Shown here piece by piece: positions 54,950 to 64,000 of a stretch of 64,000 nucleotides of DNA. The notes under the pieces are model-generated. The model made no database searches. It had not been told where the DNA came from and was given only the letters and a program-made list of their open reading frames with translations. The number at the start of each line of letters is the position of its first letter. Within the stretch, counting starts at the first letter, position 1. Made by a program: the position numbers and the translations under genes. The stretch comes from Garcia nutans (Eukaryota > Streptophyta > Magnoliopsida > Malpighiales > Euphorbiaceae), in NCBI GenBank assembly GCA_947685225.1, contig CANTUV010000051.1, forward strand, positions 6,572,001-6,636,000, in the 5' to 3' direction.

Positions 54950-57900
54950 TTTAAAGCAGTCTAGTTTTTAGTAAATGGAGAAGATAATTTTTTCTTTTTT
55001 AATTATGGGATTGTGGGTATTGATAGATCTCCATGAAAGATCAAAGAAAAAAGAGGAAACACCTCGATTGAAGAGAATAAGAGGTGTGGCATTTTCTGAG
55101 AATTGCAGGTACCAGTCACCAGTAACCACCACCCAGCACTACCAAGTGTTTAGGAGATGGAATACTTTCTATATTTAATTCCAATAATCATTTTTTAAAA
55201 AAAAATTAACTTTTCTTATTTTTTTAATTGTACTTAGTTAATTAATTTTAATTCTAATATTTTTCAATGTTATTATAAATTGAAAGAAAAATATATCATC
55301 ATCATTAGTTAGATATTAAATTTGCCTCCAAAAACTATATTAAATTATTGATTTCAAATTTTTATTAAATTATTATTTTTAAAAATTTATATTAAATTAT
55401 TTATTTATTTTTTATATATTAGGTGTTGTTTGATTCGAAATTTGAAATTAAAATAAAATAAAATCAAAATCAAAATTAAAATGATTATTTATTTATTTTT
55501 TATTTGATTTACTATAAAATTAAAATTAAAATTCAAAAATTTAATTTTATTTTATTAAAAAATAAATTAATCTATTTAAAAATTCAAGAATGTTATAATT
55601 AGAAAAAATGATAAAAAAATTAAATTGATTATATTATGTTTTTAAAAATCTTATTTAATATTATTAAAATAAGAAATATTAAATTTATTTTATTTAAAAA
55701 TTTTAAAAATATTTATAATTAGAAAAAATAAAAAAAATATATATTTATTTTATTCTAAAAATAAAAAATACATTTTATTTTCATTTAATTAAAAAATATA
55801 TTTTTAATTTTTGATTCCGATCAAAAATTAAAATTGATTAACAGAGAAAGCGTAGTAAATCACTCATTCTCTTTTCTGGAGTAATAGAATTCTTAATATC
55901 TCATTTATTTTATTCAATCAAATAATATCATAGAGCATTTGGTTACATTATAATTTTAGAGAAGTTGATAAAATAATTCTCTTTGACCAATAATACTATA
56001 CTTGTTTGTAAATAATTTATTTAAAATAAAATATTAGCTTCATTAAAATTTATCAACCAATTGATAAAATATTTCATCTAAGGAAGTAGAGAAAATTATT
56101 TTACTAAAAAAAATTGTGGGATCTCATATAAAAAGATAATTATATCATTGCTTTATAATATAATAAAATAAGAAAGAGTTGTTATAAGAATAATTTAAAT
56201 ATTACTCGAACTTTTTTAATAGAATTAAATTATAATCAAACAAATTAATAATTTTTTAATATTTTATTATATATTCTAAATATAATAATATAATCTTTTT
56301 CGATAAAATATAATTCTAGTAATATAGCTCTATAAAATATATTCTTAATAATTAATTTTTTCAGTAATCTATCAAATAGCTCATCAATGAAAATTATCTA
56401 TTTTCATTTCTATTTTCACCCCGAGCCAAACGTAACCTTAGTAATATAATATTATGAGCCAACTATAATTTGAGATTAAGAGATCCATTATTTATTAGAA
56501 ATGTAATTGTTTAAGTACTTAATTTCTATTATAAGTTTAAGGGAAAAGTATAAAACATAACAAGTAATTTGGATGTTTTATTGTTAAAAGCATATGAATT
56601 TTTTTTAAGGAAATGAATCCTATGATTACCTATCAAGGAAAAATAAATTAACACCGTTAAATAAGTATTGATGGGGCACTCAAGTAACTGGCCAACAATA
56701 TTATAATTATAGCATTAATATTTATATTTTAATGAGTCATTACATTTAAAATTAAAAAAAAAAATAGTACTTATAATATAATATTATACTATTATAACTA
56801 TATTTTTGTGAGCTCAGTACATCAAAAAATTGAAAGAAAATAAAAATAAAAATTAATATTAATATTAATATTAATATAGATTGTAGGCCCACTACAAATA
56901 AAAAAGAACTTTTAAAAAATTTTCTTAATTTTCTCATAATATCACATATAAATGTTTATATATATATATATATTTAATTTTTTTTTAATTTCAAGTGTAA
57001 TGGATGCATAAATGTTTAAGTATTAATATTATAATATTATGAGTTTGCCACGTCATTGTCATATCATCATCAATTTGAGTGTTAATGTTTTTTTATGAGA
57101 TAACAGATATTATTTGATTTAAAAAAAAATTCACATGTCCTAATAATAAAATGCTTAAATTAGAGGATTTTTTATACTTTTTTCTAATATTATTATAAAT
57201 ATGAGGATGAACTTAATTTTTTTTTATTTTGAAATAATAAAATATTTGTCAATTTTAATCTATGATAAAGTAATATTTTAATAGAATTAAATTAAACTAA
57301 ACACTAAGGATAAAATTATAAAAGTAAAGAACAGATTGAGGTTTTTAAAAAAAGGAAAAAAAAATAAGTGGATGTTTATAAACTGTGGGTCCATTTGCTG
57401 TGGTAGTCCGGCTCCAGCCATCTATTTGAGGCAATCAAATGGGCATAAAGTATTTATTTTTACCAATAAATCAAACAAAATAATTTCCTGAAAAAAAAGA
57501 GTTGCGATAATGTATATTCAAAATTTAATATTTAATACAATAATTAATAATTCAAAATAAATCTCGTGATATAAATGAATAACTCAAAAGAAATCTCGTA
57601 ATATTTATTAATATAAATGAATTTCATTTCAGATGAAAGTAATTTCATTCCTTCCAAGTGAAGAAAGCAAAAACAAAAATGGAGTAGCAGTAAACCAAAA
57701 AGAAAAAAAAATAGCTTATGAATGTGAGTTTTAATTTTTTTAATAACGGAGTAAGTATTTTTTTTTTCATAATTTTTTCATAAATGCACATGAATTAGTT
57801 TCATCAATCATAATTAAATTCTTTTTTATTTATATCAGTAATATTTTCAAATTTCAATTTATCTAATAAAAATTGTTAACTTTAATTTCTATTCTATTCA

Positions 57901-59279
57901 AATTTCAGTTTCCGTTTTCTAATTAAAAATGAATTTACAAACTTTATGTAACGTCTTGAAAATTACATGATAAAAAAAATACATAATTTTCTCACACTAT
58001 TTTTCTCATATGAAAGTGAAAAACTGATGAATTTTTCTTTTGTTTTTTTTTTCAATATGTAGTTTTATGTGGTGTGGAGTTCAGATAATTATATTTTGAT
58101 CAAAAAATAACATAAAAAAATTTAATGGAAATAAATTAAAGTGGAAGAATTTTATTGAGATAAATTAAAATTTGAAAATATTAGTGATAATAAATAGCAA
58201 AATTTAGAAGCCATTGATGAAATTATAGGCTAAAACCTGCCTTATTTTTTTTTTGATAAAAAGAAGTGGGAAGTGGTCCTCCAGTTATTGGCTTTGCATC
58301 TCATTCTTAGGTTTTATTTGAATGATTAATAACATAGTTTAGTAATCTATAGTATTATATAATGTTGTATCACTTGTATTGGAAATAATATTTATCATAT
58401 TTAGAAAAATGGTATGATATAGTATAATTAAGTAAAAAAAATTTTAATTAATTTAATAATATTTTTAAGATTTTAATATGTTATATAGATAAAATATTAT
58501 TTATGTTTATATATTTGGTGTTTAAAAATTTCATTTTGAATATTTTTGAAAGCTAGAATTGTAAAACCATAAAAACTTACCAAATTGCTAGCTTGAAAAA
58601 TCATAATTTTCAAACTATAAAATTATCATAGAAAGCCATACCATGAAGGGTGAAAGTCAAAATAAATAAAAATTAAACCATACCATCTCACCATACCATG
58701 ACAAAATATAAAACAAACAAGGATGAAAACAAAAGGGATGGGCTTTGTATTTCTTTTCTATCTTCTGGATTTTCAAATTCTCTATACATCAATAATATTT
58801 AATTTAAATGCAAGTTAGCAAGTGTTGTATTATTTATATAACTGTTTGAACTATAAGTTTTGTGCATGATTATTTCTTATTACAATATTTAGATATTTAG
58901 TAGTTCTAATCATTCTTTCCAAATATTAATTGGAAAATAATATAATATTTCTTTAAAAAAAAGTTAATTCTAATCTTATGCTAAATATTATGTTAAATTT
59001 TTTAATATAAATTTGAAAAAACTAACCTTAAAAGCTAGCTTTTAAAATTAACCTTTTCAAATCCATATTAAAAAATTTAGCATAGCATTAGAACAAAAAT
59101 TGATTGTTACAGTCTCATTATCTCATATATTTAAACTGGGATCTTAAATACTTTCAACTTGTCTGCTAATAGGCTTTCAAATAATTATTTTTTGTCTGCT
59201 ATGAGATGTTTCTTAAACTTTTTTAATTCTTTGTCCCTTAGATTTTTTAATCATTTCCCTTAGAATAGAGTGTCTCTCA
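54950..59279. other. AT-rich intergenic DNA, no gene recognised
   Basis: Long AT-rich stretch with many A/T runs and TAATA repeats, for example four tandem TTAATA units at about 56852-56876. No coding similarity, LTR pair or inverted-repeat element was identified. Confidence 0.6.
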
Positions 59280-59939
59280 CACTATAAGAATGTAGCGGAT
59301 TACCGATAGATTTTTTCATTGATAATTTTTATTTTTTTTTGTCAGTAATAGTATTTACCTACAGATTGCCGATAAAAAAAATCTATCACTAAATCTTTCG
59401 CCGGTAATTGAAATGCCAACGAAAACAGAAATATATCGATAAATTTATCGATAGATTTTTCTGTCAATAATTTTTTGACAGAATAGTAGTCGGCAATATT
59501 TTGCCGATATAAATTATTTTTATCAGTACAGAAGAAAAATTACAGATAAAAAAATTTGTCAGTTTTACCGACGATAAATTATCTGTCGGTAATACCAACA
59601 AATAATTTTTCATCGGTATTACCGACAAAACTCATATTCTGTTGGCAATATGGAAGAAATTGTTGACAGAAATAAATCTGTCAATAAATATATGTATAAA
59701 TTATTTTTAAATTTTAAAAATATTTTTAAATTTTATAATATATAAATGTATGTATAAATTTTTTTATTAATAAGAATAAAAAAATAAAATATAAAAATAA
59801 AATTAATATTTTAAAAAATATTATATGTAATAAATATTCAAATATAAAAAAGATAAACATAAAAATAATAAAATGTATATAACCATATAAAATTAAAATA
59901 TCGTTGTACAAATACAAAAAAAAATATGTGTTAGGTAGT

Positions 59940-61574
59940 ATGAGGTGGCGAAGGTTCCTTGTATGAAGTTGAACATAAACTCATTAAACTGTTACTGAAC
60001 TAACCTCTATATCTCGGTTTGCATCTACGCCTGAATTCGAGAATGAACATGTGCCTCTATCTCTATCTGCACCTGCTCTTAGATCTGTTGCTGAACAGTC
60101 CGATTACACTCCGCCAACTGCTCCTTCAAATATTCGATATCCTCTCGTAAGGCCGATGAACTACTAGAAGAAGAAGAGGAAGATGTGCTGACATATTGTG
60201 AGCCAAGTTCATACAACTTCTTCTTCTTCTATTTACCCACAACAGATCTAAAAAAGTTATCATCATTAACAAGCATGTCAGACTGAGAGGCTTTCTCTTG
60301 AGAAGCAATGAAATAATCATATATAATATAAAAAAGATTATTAATTCAATATTTTAAATTTAATTTAGGCAATATTTAAAAAATTATGAAATTACTTACA
60401 TTTACATCTTGTGATCGATAATCCACAAATGAACGTCTGTTGTGATCTCGGGTGTGCATATGCACAAACAGCTCATAGATATTTGACGACCGATCCATGG
60501 TAGACTCCTATTTAAAAAAAACGTTAGTTTAATAATATAAAAAAATTAAAAATTAAAATATATTTAAAAATATAAATATACTTACGAGTGTACGGACATA
60601 ATCATGATATGATCGGCTACCTCTTGTATGTGTGGATGGACCCGCACCATCCATAACATTGGACATCTTGTTACGAGAAGCAACGGCAGAACGTGTTTAT
60701 CCCTCGGGAGAGCTCCATCAGGCCTGTAGATTTGCCCATAACTAATCATCAATAAATGAAGGTTGCTTTCCCGCAGCCTTCACCTCACTCAGCATATCAC
60801 TATAGCGAATAACTGTCTTTTTTATGAAGATAATCCGGACAAGACTATCCATAGTCTGGACCCGGTAAAAATATTTTTGCAAAATAATTAAGATAATTAG
60901 TATCATCTAAATATAAAATATTCACTTGTATATTTATATTAAATATTAAAATTTAATTTTCTTTTTAGCCTTAAACTCTTCGAACCAAAAGTTCATCATC
61001 TCCGGAGAGACAGACTTCCAAGAAATTCCTGCATGATCCATCTTTTGTATCATAAACTTTTGAATGCATCTAGTGAAAGCTCCAGGTGGATCCATCATGT
61101 AGCTGCAAAATTAAAGAAACATTACACATTTATTTAAAATAAACTGATTAAATCTAATTTAATATAAGTAATATAAAAAATTAAAAATACTTACTCTAAC
61201 TCTCGAATAGTCAAATGATGCATCCTACCATCATGGCCTGCTGCTGATGCTGCAGTACTGACATCATCAATGTGAGCATCTGAAGTGGCTAGGAGAGAAG
61301 AAATAGCAAGATAAGAAGCAGCAGGATCCTCTATTTGTGACGGGTGAGAAGAAAAAGCAGGATCCTCTGTCTGGGCCCGGTGAGAAGTAAAAGCATGATC
61401 ATCTCTAAACATATCATTTGTAGCCACATAAATCTGATGATCCTCAACAAATGTATCATCTGGGATATCGCGCAACTGTAGACGTGGCTGGCCTATACTA
61501 TTAGAACCTCGACCTCCACTAGATCGACCTCTAGATCCCAATCGATTCAATCTTCTTCCATGTCCGCGATACAT
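59940..61574 (-). pseudogene. Plant Ptta/En/Spm (Transposase_24) gene relic
   Basis: Reverse strand. Exon 1 runs from ATG 61574 (MYRGHGRRLN, GRSSGGRGSN, then QLRDIPDDTF) to a GTAAGT donor after DGRMHHLTIREL near 61193. A second exon from 61102 (after TTTTGCAG) encodes YMMDPPGAFTRCIQKFMIQK, then SPEMMNFWFEEF, matching the Transposase_24 core in layout. Further left are the ESTMDRSSNIYELFVHMHT tract (about 60510-60450) and DMLVNDDNFFRSVVG, then a Ser-rich run at about 60190-60150 and a Gln-rich coiled coil. Stops interrupt it, for example at about 60705, and gaps remain. This gene is the partner (TNPA-like) of TNP2 in plant CACTA elements. Confidence 0.68.
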
Positions 61575-61672
61575 ATCTGAAAAAAATTATCAATATAATT
61601 AATATAAATAAAATAGTAACCATATAAATAAATTTTCAGCTAAAGCTATAACTTAATTACTATTATTTATTG

Positions 61673-62250
61673 TTAGGATTTAACGCTATCATCTGATTGA
61701 AATGATTCATATTCAGAGTACAGTAATGATTCATTCGATTCAGATTCTACCTCCATAGCCTCAATATCCATGAGTTTCCCAGTTAGATCATTTAAAGGAC
61801 ATGAATTACCCTCATTTATCCTATCAACCAACTGTATATTATCGGAACTATCTTCTTGAAATACAGTATCAATCTCCTGTTTATTGGCATACTGTTCGGG
61901 TAGATCAATCCGTGATCTTGCTTTTATTTTGCAAATTGCCAACCAATCAGATGCGTCTCACCTTATGCTAGAAAAAGGAACGTAATACACTTGGGCAGCT
62001 TGACTAGTGAGTATGAACGACTCATATTTAGCATCCTTCTGTTCACTTTCACCAAATTATATATTAGATGAACTCTTGTACCATTTATGGGGTCATACCA
62101 CTCACATTTAAATAACACCACCCTTTTAATTGGTAATGCTGGATATTAAACCTCTACAATATCTATTAATCGACTGTAGAAATCAAACGCATTTTTACTA
62201 TAGTTTGACTCCTTTATACAAACACCACTATTTATTATTGCTCTCAAATT
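61673..62250 (-). pseudogene. TNP2-like transposase C-terminus (DUF4216 region), copy 1
   Basis: Reverse strand. Around 62230-62050 the DUF4216-like tract reads NAFDFYSRLIDIVEV, stop, then VVLFKCEWYDPINGTRVH; a frameshift then gives ILTSQAAQVYYVPFSSI (about 62015-61965) and, after a TGA where Arg is expected, DASDWLAICKIKARSRIDLP, ending NLDDSVKS near 61680 in an acidic tail. The catalytic part of TNP2 is absent. The open frame at 61942-61673 is the intact end only. Confidence 0.7.
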
Positions 62251-62313
62251 AAAGTGAGATTCAGTGTATAATTATTACCATTAACAAAAATACACCTTAT
62301 AGCATCTAACAGT

Positions 62314-63285
62314 TATTAATTATAATTATTGCTAATTTTACCAAGAGAATAATTTAACTGTCGGCAAATGAGAATATGATCTAGATAGACCTCTAGACCC
62401 CAATCGATTCAATCTTCTTCCAAGTCCGCGATACATATCTGAAAAAAAATTATCAATATAATTAATATAAATAAAATAGTAACCATATAAATAAATTTTC
62501 AGCTAAAGCTATAACTTAATTACTATTACTTATTGTTAGGATTCAACGATGCCATCTGATTAGAATGATTCAAATTCAGAGTCCAGTAATGATTCATTCG
62601 ATTCAGATTCTACTTCCATAGCATCAATATCCATGAGTTTTTCAGTTAGATCATTTAAAGGACATGAATTACCTTCATTTATCCTATCAACCAACTGTAC
62701 ATTATCGGAACTATCTTCTTGAAATGCAGTATCAATCTCCTGTTTATTGGCATACTGTTCGGGTAGATCAATCGTTGATTTTGCTTTTATTTTGCAAATT
62801 GCCAACCAATCAGATGCGTCTCACCTTGTGCTAGAAAAATGAACGTAATACACTTGAGCAGCTTGACTAGTGAGTATGAACGGCTCATATTTAGCATCCT
62901 TCTGTTCACTTTAACCAAATTATATATTAGATGAACTCCTGTACCATTTATGGGGTCATACTACTCACATTTAAATAACACAACCCTTTTAATTGGTAAT
63001 GCCGGATATTCAACCTCTACAATATCTATTAATCGACTGTAGAAATCAAACGCGTTTTTACTACAGTTTGACTCCTTTATACAAACACCACTATTTATTA
63101 TTACTCTCAAATTAAAATGAGATTCAGTGTATAATTATTACCATTAACAAAATACACCTTATAACATCTAACAGTTAGTAATGGACCTTTGACTAAATCC
63201 TTCAAACATTTTTCAAAAATCATATTCTCATTTGCCAACAGTTAAATTATTCTCTCGGTAAAATTGGCAATAATTATAATTAATA
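62314..63285. repeat. Inverted-repeat pair bounding the duplicate copy
   Basis: 62314-62380 and 63219-63285 are inverted copies of about 67 bp with roughly four mismatches (for example ATTCTCATTTGCC(G/A)ACAG). The right copy belongs to the CACTA subterminal repeat zone, so the left copy is a displaced, inverted piece of that end. Confidence 0.8.
62560..63110 (-). pseudogene. TNP2-like transposase C-terminus, copy 2
   Basis: Same product as copy 1 (MAICKIKAKSTIDLP, then a DSSDNVQLVD tract and an ESNESLLDSEFESF end at 62805-62560), with the FKCEWYDPINGTR-type tract degraded further right (about 63060-62910). It differs from copy 1 at scattered bases and by a small indel near its end, so both have been decaying since the duplication. 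Confidence 0.7.
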
Positions 63286-63790
63286 ATTATATTAAATTTT
63301 TCATTTATCGACAGTTAAATATTTTTATCGGTAATTTACCGAGAAAAATCGTGTTCTCTCGGTAATACTGAATAAATAAATATTAATTATTGTGATATTC
63401 ATTTACCGACAGACAGTATTTTTGTTGGTACTACCGACATAAATCTATTTCTCTCGGTAAAGTTAGGAGTAAATATAATTAATAATTATTATATTAGATT
63501 TTTTATTTACAGACAGGAGAATGTTCTCTCTGTAAATGCCTATTATTTACCGAGAGAATATTTTTTCATCGGTAAATTTTATTAGTAAATTCGCTCGTCA
63601 TAATATCGCGCCATATTTATCGACACAATTGTTGTCGGCAAATGGATCTGTCGTTATTATGTCGGTGATTTATCGGTAATCTTTTAGTTTTATTTTTTAA
63701 ATATTTGCTCCCGGTATTTTCTCTGTATTACTAACAAAAAAAAATTCTATCAGTAAAATTTTTTCGGTAATTCGTTGCATTCTTGTAGTG

Positions 63791-64000
63791 TCATATTTTA
63801 AAAATTCAATTAATTCAGTCTGTATTACAAAAATTGCAAAAGTCAACTAAGCTCATATTGATTAAATACAAAGTATATGAATAATTAATATAGAAGTAAG
63901 CTCTCAAACTTTAACAACTAATTTTTAATATTGACTTTCTCAAATATATATTAAGAGTTTCAATATGATATCTGAGCAAAATTTGATTGTTACAACCTCA
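63791..64000. other. AT-rich flank right of the CACTA element
   Basis: Nothing recognised. It starts with the TCA target copy and resembles in wording the region left of 59280 (for example TTTGATTGTTACA), but without clear structure. Confidence 0.5.

Larger units (their letters stand above)
61521..63178 (-). repeat. Internal tandem duplication in the CACTA element, 862-bp offset
   Basis: Segment 61521-62313 is repeated at 62383-63178 with a few percent difference, starting in the first codons of the Transposase_24 gene (CGATTCAATCTTCTTCCA) and covering the TNP2-like C-terminus. Copy 2 is bounded by an inverted-repeat pair (62314-62380 and 63219-63285). Confidence 0.85.
59280..63790 (-). mobile_element. 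CACTA (En/Spm-like) element, 4.5 kb, with broken transposase genes
   Basis: The left terminus CACTATAAGAATGTAGCG at 59280 pairs with the right terminus, read in reverse from 63790, CACTACAAGAATGCAACG. The target duplication is a perfect TCA (59277-59279 and 63791-63793). Both ends carry many short subterminal copies of ACCGATA / TTACCGACAG in both orientations (59290-59650; 63230-63780), typical of CACTA transposase-binding zones. Inside, on the reverse strand, are relics of a TNP2-like C-terminus (in two tandem copies) and of a Ptta/En/Spm Transposase_24 gene. The main TNP2 catalytic region is missing, so the element is internally deleted. Confidence 0.92.

Noticed and set aside
59726..59917. 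Reverse frame rich in Ile/Phe/Tyr
   Set aside because: Typical of AT-rich sequence; no transposase similarity in this part of the CACTA element.

Overview
This is eukaryotic plant nuclear DNA, almost certainly from a eudicot. Genes have GT-AG introns, the encoded proteins belong to plant families (TMEM19/PGR-like, a plant TDRD3-like OB-fold protein, a CYSTM peptide, a PP2A B' subunit), and most of the rest is transposable elements in very AT-rich sequence. The species cannot be named from the sequence alone. No tRNA or rRNA gene and no CRISPR array was seen.

Layout. 1-9 kb: the 5' end of a reverse-strand Ty3/gypsy element (broken gag, primer-binding site, 2.86-kb LTR), then a 1.95-kb solo LTR next to an older gypsy gag/leader remnant and a tandemly duplicated LTR-like tract. 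9-28 kb: no recognisable gene; MITEs of hAT, Tourist and Mutator type, a 460-bp near-perfect palindrome with LTR-like ends nested inside a Mutator-like element, low-complexity arrays, an exon-like island near 17.2-18.7 kb, and a 2.97-kb non-autonomous CACTA element carrying a tRNA-derived SINE head. 28.4-37.9 kb: a decayed TDRD3/RMI1-like gene with an old copia element in an intron. 39.8-46.8 kb: a PGR/TMEM19-like gene whose second exon is split by a very young copia element (two 214-bp LTRs differing at one base, perfect 5-bp target duplication). 47.4-47.7 kb: a 53-residue CYSTM gene on the reverse strand. 49.7-50.2 kb: a LINE 3' end. 51.1-54.9 kb: a reverse-strand PP2A B' (B56) gene that looks intact. 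55-59 kb: featureless AT-rich DNA. 59.3-63.8 kb: a CACTA/En-Spm element with a perfect 3-bp target duplication, degenerate transposase genes and an internal duplication associated with inverted repeats.

Reading the genes together: the TDRD3-like and PGR-like genes sit side by side in the same orientation, and from memory their Arabidopsis homologues are also near neighbours on chromosome 5, so this is probably a conserved gene block. Both are damaged here (stop codons and a lost splice site in one; two non-canonical splice junctions and a transposon in the other), while CYSTM and PP2A B' look functional. The simplest inference is a duplicated segment losing some of its genes, with TE-rich DNA on both sides. 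Positions of TE ends and exons were read by eye; subfamily names and ages need alignment.
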